This document shows, one piece after another, positions 43,159 to 51,833 of a stretch of DNA of 64,000 nt (position 1 is its first letter; every line of letters starts with the position of its first letter). The position numbers and the translations under genes were made by a program. The notes beneath the pieces are model-generated. The model had not been told where the DNA came from and made no database searches. It worked only from the letters and a program-made list of their open reading frames with translations. Origin of the DNA: Rhodospirillaceae bacterium (GTDB lineage: Bacteria; Pseudomonadota; Alphaproteobacteria; GCA-2731375); assembly GCA_018701215.1 (NCBI GenBank), contig JABIWH010000042.1, positions 14,069 to 78,068 on the forward strand, in the 5' to 3' direction.

Positions 43159-44459
43159 CAGCCGTCCGCCAATCCGGCAATGGCCTGGCCTTGCAGCGCC
43201 GCCAGGGCCGCCAGGGCCGCCAGCCGTGCCTGGGCCTGATCCAGCCAGCCTTGTGCCGCCTTGCGACCGGGCGCCGCCAAACCGTCGATCAGCTTAGCCG
43301 CGGCTGCCAGTTCACCGGCGGCCAGGCGGCGTTCGGCACGGGCCAAAACCGCATCGGTTTCCATGCCTTCAATCTCGCCAACCCGGCGTACGGTGACCAA
43401 CGAGGTTACCCGGTGCAAGGTACGGCGCCAAAAATCGTCGGATCCCGCCGGGTCCGCCTGCAGCACCGCGCGGGTCATGGCGGGAAACTGGTCGGACAGG
43501 GCGCGCAGGGTTGCAACGCCCTTCTTGGACCAAGGGGCAAGAGAGCTGGACGCCGCCTGCAAGCTCTGGTTTTCGCCAATTAAAGCGGCCACGGCGGCCA
43601 GATCAGCATCATACGCCGCGCCGGACAGAACCGATTGCCGCAACTGACCCAACGCCAGCACCAGGCCCTCGCCGACGCCGGACTTTACGCGGGCGGTCTG
43701 GCGCTGCGCGCTCTGCTGAAGCGATTGTTCCAATTGTTCCTGGCGCGCCTGCATCTCGGCCATGCTCTGGCGCATGGCCTTGTTCTCGTGCGCCAGAACA
43801 CTGAGTTGCCGTGCCAGATCGGTTACCTGTTCGTTCGGCACGGCGACGGCAGTCGCCCCAGCGCCGCCGGCCTGGTCCGTCAAGCCGGCCTTCAAAGCCT
43901 CGACTTCCGCCGACAGGGCAGCCAGCGCCGCCGTGCCGCCGTCGCCAGCCTGTTGAGCCAATTTGCCCAGGGTATCTTCCAAGGCGGTGAGCTTCTGGCC
44001 CAATATGGTTAGTGTTTCCCCGTCACCCACACCTTGTGTCAGCTCGCCCAACTGCTTGGTGAAATCATCCAAGGTACCCTTGACGGCGGCTACCGCCGTA
44101 TCAAGACGGGCATTCGCTGTTTCCAACCGCGCCACGCGCTGGTCCAGGGCGCGCAGGCTTGCCATGGCCTCGGATACAGGTTGCGGTAGCTGCGCCAATA
44201 GGCGTGGCTGCAGGATGGGCCAGGCGAAATACAGCCCGGCGCCCAGCACGACCAAAATGACCAGCACCAGCAAGGGGCCACGCGCGCCGCTACTTTTTTC
44301 CGGCCGTTTTTCCTGCTCGGGTTCGTCCGTTACAGTATCGTCAGTGGCCTCAACAGGTGCCTCGGAAGTAGATTGCCATGGCGATTCCGCCGCGGCGTCC
44401 ACCGGAACTTCAGCCTCTTCATTGTCGGGCTCGGTTGATGATTGTTTCTCGTCTACCAT
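43158..44459 (-). CDS. Mitofilin-like inner membrane protein (COG4223 type)
   Basis: The 433-residue protein has an acidic N-terminal tail, one membrane helix (about 63-83; GPLLVLVILVVLGAGLYFAW), a long coiled coil (about 100-280, with repeated LRALDQRVARLE, LTALEDTLGKL and MRQSMAEMQARQEQLE) and a C-terminal helical domain ending LAALAALQGQAIAGL. This matches the alphaproteobacterial mitofilin/Mic60 relatives found between hemD and hemY. In other species they shape intracytoplasmic membrane. It starts 27 bases after hemD. Confidence 0.85.
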   Translation of the reverse strand: MVDEKQSSTEPDNEEAEVPVDAAAESPWQSTSEAPVEATDDTVTDEPEQEKRPEKSSGARGPLLVLVILVVLGAGLYFAWPILQPRLLAQLPQPVSEAMASLRALDQRVARLETANARLDTAVAAVKGTLDDFTKQLGELTQGVGDGETLTILGQKLTALEDTLGKLAQQAGDGGTAALAALSAEVEALKAGLTDQAGGAGATAVAVPNEQVTDLARQLSVLAHENKAMRQSMAEMQARQEQLEQSLQQSAQRQTARVKSGVGEGLVLALGQLRQSVLSGAAYDADLAAVAALIGENQSLQAASSSLAPWSKKGVATLRALSDQFPAMTRAVLQADPAGSDDFWRRTLHRVTSLVTVRRVGEIEGMETDAVLARAERRLAAGELAAAAKLIDGLAAPGRKAAQGWLDQAQARLAALAALAALQGQAIAGLADG

Positions 44460-44486
44460 TTAGCTCTCGTCTCAGGTCTCGTCAGT

Positions 44487-45185
44487 TCATAACAACGCCA
44501 ACAGCTCATCCTGGCGCGGCATTGCGGCAATATTTTGGCGGCGCCAGGGCAGCTTTGCCCCGGCTTCCGCCACGGCGGCGCTCAACCCGTAAAGATCCAC
44601 ATCGCGACAAACCTCCCCCAGACCATCGCACAGCAATAGTTTAACAAATGTAGCCGCGCTGCGCGGCGAGAAAAATAGCACACCGTCGATCTCGCCGGCG
44701 GCAAGGGCGGCGCGGCACGGCGCACTTAATTGCGCGGTTGTTTCAGCCCCATATAGCACCGAACGGCGCACTTGGTAGCCGTCGCCGCACAGATCACCGG
44801 CCAGATCGCCGGCCACGGCACTGCCCACCACATGCACCAGCACGCCATCGTTGGGCCGGAAACGCTGACGGACCAGCGCGGCCAGGGCCACGACATCGCC
44901 GCCCGCCGTCGCCACATCGGTGAAACCAGCCTCCCGCGCCGCCGCCGCCGTGGCCGCCCCGACCGCCAGAACCGGCAGTTCCCGCCGCGCCGTCGTCTGC
45001 GCCAGCGCGCGGAGGCCATTGGCCGAGGTGAGCAAAAGCGCCGCCGCGTCCGCCAAATCAACAGCCGCGTCTTCGATGGGTTGGATGGTCAGCATGGGTT
45101 CGATTAGCACCTGATGGCCAAGGTTCCGCAACACCACCGCCAAGGCTTCGGATTCCGAGCGCGGGCGAGTGACGATCAAATGCAT
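44487..45185 (-). CDS. hemD: Uroporphyrinogen-III synthase
   Basis: The 232-residue protein has the two-lobe HemD pattern: LIVTRPRSESEALAVVLRNL, LTSANGLRALAQT, VLAVGAATAAAAREAGF, VHVVGSAVAGDLAGDLC and VLFFSPRSAATFVKLL. HemD closes and rearranges hydroxymethylbilane to uroporphyrinogen III. The family is poorly conserved, so context supports the call: it starts four bases after hemC. The longer frame upstream is inside hemC and is not used. Confidence 0.9.
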   Translation of the reverse strand: MHLIVTRPRSESEALAVVLRNLGHQVLIEPMLTIQPIEDAAVDLADAAALLLTSANGLRALAQTTARRELPVLAVGAATAAAAREAGFTDVATAGGDVVALAALVRQRFRPNDGVLVHVVGSAVAGDLAGDLCGDGYQVRRSVLYGAETTAQLSAPCRAALAAGEIDGVLFFSPRSAATFVKLLLCDGLGEVCRDVDLYGLSAAVAEAGAKLPWRRQNIAAMPRQDELLALL

Positions 45186-45189
45186 ATCG

Positions 45190-46122
45190 TTACTCGCTGT
45201 CGAAAAATCCAGGGCCAGCGCGACCGAGCAGTTCCTCACCCGCGTCCCGGCCCATGACGGCCGCGTCCACCGCCGATCCCTCGCGCTGGGTTTCCAACGA
45301 CTCACTGCCGTCCTCACGCAGGATCTGCGCCCGTAAACTCAAACGATCGCCCTGCAATTCCGCCAGCGCCGCGATGGGCGTCCGGCACGAACCATCCAGG
45401 GCCGCCAGCAAGGCCCGTTCCGCCGCCACGCACTGGGCGGTTTCGCCGTGATGTATGGGGGCCAGATAATCGATGGTCACATTGTCATCCAATCGGGTCT
45501 CAACCCCGATCACCGCCTGCGCCACCGCCGGCAGCATAACGTCCACCGGCACCGGTGCGGTGATCCGGTCCGCCATCCCAAGACGGTTCAAACCGGCACA
45601 GGCCAGGAAAGTCGCCTGCGCCACGCCCTCGGATAGTTTACGCATGCGGGTGTTTACATTGCCGCGAAAGTTCACCACCACCAAATCGGGCCGAACATGA
45701 TGAATTTGGGCCACCCGGCGCAGTGAGGACGAACCAACAGTGGCACCTTCTGGCAGTTCGTCCAGGCTATTGGCAATGGGCGAGAGGAAACCGTCGCGCG
45801 GGTCCTCCCGGGGCAGCAGGCAGACGATCCCAAGACCGGGCGGCAGCTCGGTGGGCACATCCTTCATGGAATGCACCGCCATATCGATCTCGCCGGCCAA
45901 CAGGGCCTCTTCGATCTCCTTGGTGAACAGGCCCTTGCCGCCGAATTCCTTCAACGGTTTGCTCTGGATCTGATCGCCGGTGGTGGCGATCACGACAATC
46001 GTCACGGCGTCGTCGGCCAGGGCGGGGTGCGCCGCCAATAGGCGGGATTTGACTTCCTCCGCCTGGGCCAACGCCAGGGGGGAGCCACGGGTACCGATAC
46101 GGAGTTTAGGTTGCGGGTTCAT
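45190..46122 (-). CDS. hemC: Hydroxymethylbilane synthase (porphobilinogen deaminase)
   Basis: The 310-residue enzyme polymerises four porphobilinogens. It shows RIGTRGSPLALAQAEEV, LFTKEIEEALLAGEIDMAVH, VGSSSLRRVAQI, NFRGNVNTRMRKL and the cofactor-binding cysteine in LDGSCRTPIA. The ATG at MNPQPKLR is preferred; an upstream start overlaps the tsaD promoter side. It is divergent from tsaD across 72 bases, the usual alphaproteobacterial layout. Confidence 0.96.
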   Translation of the reverse strand: MNPQPKLRIGTRGSPLALAQAEEVKSRLLAAHPALADDAVTIVVIATTGDQIQSKPLKEFGGKGLFTKEIEEALLAGEIDMAVHSMKDVPTELPPGLGIVCLLPREDPRDGFLSPIANSLDELPEGATVGSSSLRRVAQIHHVRPDLVVVNFRGNVNTRMRKLSEGVAQATFLACAGLNRLGMADRITAPVPVDVMLPAVAQAVIGVETRLDDNVTIDYLAPIHHGETAQCVAAERALLAALDGSCRTPIAALAELQGDRLSLRAQILREDGSESLETQREGSAVDAAVMGRDAGEELLGRAGPGFFDSE

Positions 46123-46194
46123 AATGGCGGTGCTAAGGCCTCCTGCAGCTGCGCGCAAGCATTTTCGCGCCGATTGAAGATATATGGTCCTGCA

Positions 46195-47238
46195 ATGATC
46201 GTACTGGGCATCGAGACCTCCTGTGACGAGACCGCCGCCGCGGTGGTCGATGATGCACGCCGGATCCGTTCCAACATTGTCTTAAGTCAAGTGGCGGAAC
46301 ATCGCCCTTATGGGGGCGTGGTGCCGGAAATCGCCGCACGGGCCCATGTGGAACAAATCGACGGCCTGATCCGCCAGGCCATGGACGGCGCGCAATTGCA
46401 GTTTTCAGAGCTAGACGGCGTCGCCGCCACCGCCGGGCCCGGCCTGATCGGCGGCGTCATGGTCGGCCTGGTCACGGGCAAGGCCATCGCCGCGGCCATT
46501 GGCAAGCCGTTGCTGGCCATCAATCATCTGGAGGGCCATGCCCTGAGCGCGCGGCTGACCGATGATCTGGACTTTCCCTATCTGTTGTTGCTGGTTTCTG
46601 GAGGCCATTGCCAGCTGCTGCTGATCGAAGGGCTTGGCCGCTACCGCCGCCTAGGCACCACCATTGATGATGCCGCCGGCGAGGCTTTCGATAAAGTGGC
46701 CAAGATGCTGGGCCTGGGCTATCCGGGCGGACCGGTGGTGCAGGCGGCGGCGGCGCGTGGCGACCCCGCCGGCATCGCCCTGCCCCGACCCATGGCGGGA
46801 CGGGAGGGCTGCGATTTCTCTTTCTCGGGCCTGAAAACCGCCGTGCGCCGGTTGCTGGACAATAATCCCGGCCTTACCGCCGAGAACGTGGCGGCGGCAT
46901 TTCAAACCGCCGTCGGCGATGTCATGGTGGACCGGGCTGGCAACGCCATCGCCATGGCCCAAGAGACCTATCCCGACCTGGCCAGTCTGGTGATTGCCGG
47001 CGGCGTTGCCGCCAACAGCCATTTGCGACAGCGCCTGGATACCCTTTGCCAGGATCGCGGCCTGACATTGGTGGCGCCGCCGGTTGAGCTGTGCACCGAC
47101 AATGGCGCCATGATCGCCTGGGCCGGGGTGGAGCATTTGGCCGCCGGCCGGAGCGATCCCCTGGATACCCTGGCACGGGCCCGCTGGCCCCTGGACCCGG
47201 ACGCCAAACCCATGCCCTTTGCCGGCAAGAAAGCCTGA
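46195..47238 (+). CDS. tsaD: tRNA N6-threonylcarbamoyladenosine transferase
   Basis: The 347-residue Kae1/TsaD protein makes t6A37 in tRNAs decoding ANN codons with TsaB, TsaC and TsaE. Motifs: LGIETSCDETAAAVVDD, PEIAARAHVEQI, NHLEGHALS with metal histidines, LVSGGHCQLL, TIDDAAGEAFDKVAKMLGL, DFSFSGLKTAVRR and GGVAANSHLRQRL. The start is the ATG at MIVLGIETS. It is divergent from hemC. Confidence 0.97.
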   Translation: MIVLGIETSCDETAAAVVDDARRIRSNIVLSQVAEHRPYGGVVPEIAARAHVEQIDGLIRQAMDGAQLQFSELDGVAATAGPGLIGGVMVGLVTGKAIAAAIGKPLLAINHLEGHALSARLTDDLDFPYLLLLVSGGHCQLLLIEGLGRYRRLGTTIDDAAGEAFDKVAKMLGLGYPGGPVVQAAAARGDPAGIALPRPMAGREGCDFSFSGLKTAVRRLLDNNPGLTAENVAAAFQTAVGDVMVDRAGNAIAMAQETYPDLASLVIAGGVAANSHLRQRLDTLCQDRGLTLVAPPVELCTDNGAMIAWAGVEHLAAGRSDPLDTLARARWPLDPDAKPMPFAGKKA

Positions 47239-47255
47239 ACTTTGAGGTAGCTGCG

Positions 47256-47894
47256 ATGAATGATACTTCCGAACTTCAGATCCAAGGCCACGGCCTGTTC
47301 CCCACCCCGGTTGCCGTGGTCGAGCTACCGGACGGCAGCCGTATCAACGCCGGCCTGCGGCAGGCGATCGAGGCCCGCATGGCCAGCCATCCGTCAACCG
47401 CGCATTCAAATCTTGGCGGCTGGCAATCCAGTTGGGATTTGGCCGATTGGGGCGGGGATTGCGCCAACGAGGTGTTGGACCATGCCCGCGCCTTGGCCTC
47501 CCGCATGACCTGCGACCGCCAAGGCGAGGCCGTGGTGGTGGAGTGGCAGGTCAATGCCTGGGCCAATGTCAACGGCACCGGCCATGGCAATGAGTTCCAC
47601 ACCCACCCCGGCAGCTTCTGGTCCGGTACCTATTATGTGGATGATGGCGGCATCGGCGAAGATCCCAGCCTGGGCGGCGAGTTCGAAATTCAGGACCCAC
47701 GCGGTATCGCGCCCGCCATGTACGCACCCCACCTGGCGATCAACGCACCGGGCGGGCTGGCCATGGGCAGCAGCGAGACCATCCCGCCCAAGGCCGGACG
47801 CATTCTGATGTTCCCATCCTGGTTGTCCCACGCCGTACGGCCCTATCTGGGCGCGCGTCAGCGGATCTCCATCGCCTTTAATTTAAGCGTTTAA
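47256..47894 (+). CDS. Putative 2OG-Fe(II) oxygenase (TIGR02466-like)
   Basis: The 212-residue double-stranded beta-helix protein starts LFPTPVAVVELPDGSRINAG. It has ligand-like HTHPGSFWSGTYYV and the distal His-Arg pair in FPSWLSHAVRPYLGARQRIS followed by IAFNLS, matching small 2-oxoglutarate-dependent oxygenases of the TIGR02466 type. The substrate is unknown. The start is preceded by GAGG. It follows tsaD by 17 bases on the same strand and converges on the TPR gene with one base between stops. Confidence 0.8.
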   Translation: MNDTSELQIQGHGLFPTPVAVVELPDGSRINAGLRQAIEARMASHPSTAHSNLGGWQSSWDLADWGGDCANEVLDHARALASRMTCDRQGEAVVVEWQVNAWANVNGTGHGNEFHTHPGSFWSGTYYVDDGGIGEDPSLGGEFEIQDPRGIAPAMYAPHLAINAPGGLAMGSSETIPPKAGRILMFPSWLSHAVRPYLGARQRISIAFNLSV

Positions 47895-47895
47895 G

Positions 47896-49263
47896 CTAAA
47901 CATGTGAACGGGCCGCCGCCGCCCCGGCGCTGTCGCCGCAGCCTTCCAAGGCCTCGGCATACCAGTTCCAGGCGATCGGACTGTTGGCCTTTATGGCGGT
48001 GCGTTGGGCCAGCAGGCCGCGTGCATCGCTGAACCGGCCCGCATCCAAAACCGTCCGGCAGATCATCTGGGCCCAGACATCCCGCTGTGCATGGCTGCCG
48101 CCCAGGCGATAGATATGATCGCGCAGGGGCAGCAATATTTCCGCCGCATCTTCCGCCTGACCCCGACATAGCGCCAGCGTCGCCCGGCACACGGGCAGGC
48201 CTACATCGGCCGTAACCCGCGCCTGATCGCCGGAGCCGCCAGCCCTTTCAGCCAGGCTGTCGAGCATGGCCGCCGCCGCTTCATTCCGGCCGGACTTGGC
48301 CAGGGCCATCATGTAATGGGCGTCGGCAAAGGCCATGATGGCATCGGTATTATGCCGCTCGGCCACGTCAGCCAAGCCTTGCCAACGGTCCCCCACGTCC
48401 ACGCCTTGATACTCCAGACGCCACAACATGGCAGCGGCATTGGTGAAGTCGAGATATTCGTCGCTGGGCGCGGCCCAGAATTCGCCATCGTATAGCGCCA
48501 GAACCGTATCGAACTGACCCTTTTCCAGGTGGAACATGGCCTTGTGCCACCAGGCGTGAAAGCGGAAGTTGTTCAGATCGGCCCAATTGACGCTTAAACC
48601 ATCCAACCAGGCAATGCCCTCGTCCAGGCGGCCCTGCATTTCGCAGACATGCGCCACGGCATGGGTGGCCCAGATATCCTTGCCATTGATCTCGACGGCC
48701 TGTTTGCCGAATGCCTCCGCCAACCCATAGTCACCGGCCTCTTCATGACTAAAGGCGGCAATACCCAGAACAAATCCATAATCGGTCCGATCCTGGTCCC
48801 AGGCGCCCAGGATACGGCGTACGGATTGGCGCATGGCGCCGCCGCCGGTCAAATAGAAATGCGTGAAGTGGGATAGCCGCAGCGCCATGACATCATGGGG
48901 GTAATGCAGCATGATCTGCTCCCACAGATCCGTGGCGCCGGTCATATCGCCCACATTCCAGGCCCGCAACGCCGCCAGATGCCATTTTTCCCGCTGGTTC
49001 GCGCCACGGATGGCGATGGCTTCGGCCGCCGCCTTGGCGCTATCGGCGGCCTTTCGCTCCAGGGCTGGAATGGAAAAGAGATGGAAGAAATAGCCCCGTG
49101 TAATCAAGGCCATTGGCATTTCGCCATCCGCCTCCAGCGTGGCCTTCAGATGCACGCCCACATCGGTCTGAAAGCCCAGATAGCCGCGTACGCAGTTGCT
49201 GTAGGCCGCCGCCGCAGCCGCGCTTTCCGTGGTCAATTCCAGACCTTGATAATCCACCGCCAT
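47896..49263 (-). CDS. TPR protein resembling TTC38
   Basis: The 455-residue helical repeat protein has the pattern of the TTC38-like family: LKATLEADGEMPMALITRGY, YPHDVMALRLSHFTHFYLTG, ATHAVAHVCEMQGRLDEGIA, WADLNNFRFHAWWHKAMFHL and YDGEFWAAPSDEYLDFTNAA. These TPRs usually mediate protein contacts; no enzyme motif is visible. The ATG at MAVDYQGLEL is chosen. The frame continues upstream without a good start, across the divergent cyclase-hydrolase gene. It is divergent from that gene by 168 bases. Confidence 0.8.
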   Translation of the reverse strand: MAVDYQGLELTTESAAAAAAYSNCVRGYLGFQTDVGVHLKATLEADGEMPMALITRGYFFHLFSIPALERKAADSAKAAAEAIAIRGANQREKWHLAALRAWNVGDMTGATDLWEQIMLHYPHDVMALRLSHFTHFYLTGGGAMRQSVRRILGAWDQDRTDYGFVLGIAAFSHEEAGDYGLAEAFGKQAVEINGKDIWATHAVAHVCEMQGRLDEGIAWLDGLSVNWADLNNFRFHAWWHKAMFHLEKGQFDTVLALYDGEFWAAPSDEYLDFTNAAAMLWRLEYQGVDVGDRWQGLADVAERHNTDAIMAFADAHYMMALAKSGRNEAAAAMLDSLAERAGGSGDQARVTADVGLPVCRATLALCRGQAEDAAEILLPLRDHIYRLGGSHAQRDVWAQMICRTVLDAGRFSDARGLLAQRTAIKANSPIAWNWYAEALEGCGDSAGAAAARSHV

Positions 49264-49431
49264 CGCGACACCCCATAATCCCCGAAAAATTCCACAATTT
49301 GAAACAAGCGGCTGAACCGTAGGCCAAAGCGCCCGGAACACGCAACGCAATTCGCCACCCTTTGGGATTGCGTTCCCTTGCTGGATGAAGGGTGTTACGA
49401 TTTCAGGACAATCGCATTTTGGGGATAAGCA

Positions 49432-50823
49432 GTGGCAACGGTGCAGCGCAGATTGTCGGCAATTCTGGCTGCCGACGCGGTCGGCTATTCCAAGCTGATA
49501 CGGAGCGATGAAAGCGGCACCGTCGCGGCCATGAAACGCCTGCAATCGGACATCATCCATCCCATGCTGGCGGAACACAGTGGCCGCATCGTCAAATTGA
49601 TGGGCGACGGTCTGTTGGCTGAATTTCCCAGCGTGGTGGAAGCGGTCACCTTCGCGGTGGAATGCCAGGCCGCCCTGGAAGCGGATGCCGCCGGCAAACC
49701 AGCCGAAAGCCGTATCCAATTCCGCATGGGCGTTAACCTGGGCGACGTGATCATCGATGGCGATGATATCCAGGGCGATGGCGTCAATGTAGCAGCCCGA
49801 TTGGAAGGCATCTGTGAACCGGCCGGCCTTTGTATTTCAGACCTGGTGTATCAGGCCATTGACGGCAAGACGGACCTGATCTTTCAGGACCTAGGCGGCC
49901 AGGAGCTGAAGAATATCGAGACGCCAATCCGCGTTTGGCAATGGCGCCAGGGCGCCAGCCCGGCCAAGGCGGAAACGCCGGTGGAACAACAAATCAAATT
50001 CTGCACCGCATCCGACGGCACCAATATCGCCTACGCGGCGATCGGCCAGGGCCCGCCCCTAGTCAAGGCGCCGAACTGGATGAACCATCTGGAATATGAT
50101 TGGCAAAGCCCGGTCTGGCGGCACGTGTTGCGGGAGCTCAGCCGCGACAATACGCTGCTGCGTTTCGATCAACGGGGCAACGGATTGTCAGACCGGCAGG
50201 CCGTGGACATTACCTTCGAAAGCATGGTCAGTGACATGGCCATGGTGGTAGATACCGCTGGCCTGGATCGTTTTGACCTGCTTGGCATCTCCCAAGGTTG
50301 CCTTTGTTCCATCGCCTACGCGGTCCGGAATCCAGAGCGAGTTCGCCGCCTGGTGCTCTATGGCGGTTTTGCCAAGGGTGCTCTGGCAATGGGGAGCGAA
50401 AGCCTCAATCAGCGGATGGCCTTGCAAAAACAGTTGATCCAACAAGGCTGGGGCAAGAATAACCCGGCATTTCGCCAGTTCTTCACCTCTCTATTCATGC
50501 CCGGCGCCAGCAAGGAGCAGATGGAGTGGTTCAACGACCTGCAACAAAAGACCACCAGTAGCGACGTCGCGGCACGACTGTTCGAACTGGCGGCCAGCGG
50601 CGATGTCACTGCGTTGTTGGCACAAGTCCAGGCGCCGACCCTGGTGCTGCATTGCCGGGACGATGCCATAGCCTCGTTCGAGGGCGGTCGGCGCATGGCA
50701 GCCAAAATTCCCAACGCCCGCTTTGTTGCGTTAGACGGGGAGAACCATATGATCATGGAAGACGAACCGGCCTGGTCCATCTTTATCCAGGAGATCCGGC
50801 AATTCCTGGCTGAAACAGCGTAG
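49432..50823 (+). CDS. Class III adenylate/guanylate cyclase fused to alpha/beta hydrolase
   Basis: The 463-residue protein joins two enzymes. Residues 5 to about 165 are a class III nucleotide cyclase with metal Asp in AILAADAVGYSKLI and KLMGDGLLAEF and transition-state residues in GDGVNVAARLEG. From about 185 it is an alpha/beta hydrolase with nucleophile Ser in LLGISQGCLC, acid Asp in HCRDDAIASFEG and His in GENHMI, so the triad is complete. There is no membrane helix or TPR. It might make a cyclic nucleotide that controls, or is controlled by, a hydrolase substrate. The GTG start follows GGGGATAAG. A flavin monooxygenase follows 13 bases later. Confidence 0.87.
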   Translation: MATVQRRLSAILAADAVGYSKLIRSDESGTVAAMKRLQSDIIHPMLAEHSGRIVKLMGDGLLAEFPSVVEAVTFAVECQAALEADAAGKPAESRIQFRMGVNLGDVIIDGDDIQGDGVNVAARLEGICEPAGLCISDLVYQAIDGKTDLIFQDLGGQELKNIETPIRVWQWRQGASPAKAETPVEQQIKFCTASDGTNIAYAAIGQGPPLVKAPNWMNHLEYDWQSPVWRHVLRELSRDNTLLRFDQRGNGLSDRQAVDITFESMVSDMAMVVDTAGLDRFDLLGISQGCLCSIAYAVRNPERVRRLVLYGGFAKGALAMGSESLNQRMALQKQLIQQGWGKNNPAFRQFFTSLFMPGASKEQMEWFNDLQQKTTSSDVAARLFELAASGDVTALLAQVQAPTLVLHCRDDAIASFEGGRRMAAKIPNARFVALDGENHMIMEDEPAWSIFIQEIRQFLAETA

Positions 50824-50836
50824 AGTAAGCATTCAA

Positions 50837-51823
50837 ATGACAGATTTTTCCGTACTTGACCTGGCCCCCGTGCGCGAAGGCGCCACACCGGGGGATGCCT
50901 TGCGCAACGCCCGCGATCTGGCCCTGCATGTCGAGGCGCTCGGCTTTCAACGGTTTTGGCTGGCGGAGCATCACAATATGATCGGCATCGCCTCCGCCGC
51001 CACGTCCGTTGCCATTGGTTACGTGGCCGAGGGGACCAGCACAATCCGGGTGGGTGCGGGTGGCGTCATGCTGCCGAACCACTCTCCGCTGGTCATCGCG
51101 GAGCAATTCGGCACCCTGGCCTCGCTCTATCCCGACCGTATCGATCTGGGCCTGGGCCGGGCGCCGGGTACGGATCAACGAACCATGCAAGCCCTGCGCC
51201 GCCATCCGTCGGTGGCGGAAAACTTCCCCCAGGATGTGTTGGAATTGCAGGCCCTGTTGGGGCCGGTACAGCCGGGACAGGCGATCCAGGCTGTGCCGGG
51301 CGCGGATACCAACGTGCCGCTGTGGATTCTCGGCTCCTCGCTGTTTGGCGCCCAGCTAGCGGCCATGCTGGGGCTGCCTTATGCCTTTGCCTCGCACTTC
51401 GCACCGGAGGCGTTGATGTCGGCGCTGGATGTCTATCGGGAAAATTTCAAGCCCTCGGCCCAGCTGTCGGAACCTTATGCCATGGTCGGCGTCAACGTCA
51501 TCGCGGCGGAAACGGAAGCCGAGGCCAAGTATCTGTTCACCACGCCCCAGCAACAGGTGACCAACCTGTTCCGGGGCACCCGCGGGCGCTTGCAGCCACC
51601 CATCGACGATATCGAAGACTATTGGAGCCCGGTGGAGAAGGCGCGGGTCAGTGCCATGCAGGCCTGCTCATTCGTTGGTACGGGGGATAGCGTCGCGGCG
51701 CAGTTGAAGCCGTTTATAGAACGCACCGGCGCCGACGAGCTGATGGTCGCGGCATCAATCTTCGATCATGGCGCCAGAAAACACTCATTTGAAATTCTCA
51801 GCCATGCGGCCAAGGAACTATAG
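50837..51823 (+). CDS. Luciferase-like flavin monooxygenase (MsnO8 family)
   Basis: The 328-residue TIM-barrel flavoprotein starts FSVLDLAPVREGATPGDALR and has FQRFWLAEHHNM, the phosphate loop VGAGGVMLPNHSPLVIAEQF, YPDRIDLGLGRAPGTDQ and PLWILGSSLFGAQLAA. Such enzymes oxidise small substrates with reduced FMN. The exact substrate is unknown. It lies 13 bases after the cyclase-hydrolase gene and 10 before the acyl-CoA dehydrogenase-fold gene, so the three form a unit. Confidence 0.87.
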   Translation: MTDFSVLDLAPVREGATPGDALRNARDLALHVEALGFQRFWLAEHHNMIGIASAATSVAIGYVAEGTSTIRVGAGGVMLPNHSPLVIAEQFGTLASLYPDRIDLGLGRAPGTDQRTMQALRRHPSVAENFPQDVLELQALLGPVQPGQAIQAVPGADTNVPLWILGSSLFGAQLAAMLGLPYAFASHFAPEALMSALDVYRENFKPSAQLSEPYAMVGVNVIAAETEAEAKYLFTTPQQQVTNLFRGTRGRLQPPIDDIEDYWSPVEKARVSAMQACSFVGTGDSVAAQLKPFIERTGADELMVAASIFDHGARKHSFEILSHAAKEL

Positions 51824-51833
51824 GGGATAGGTT

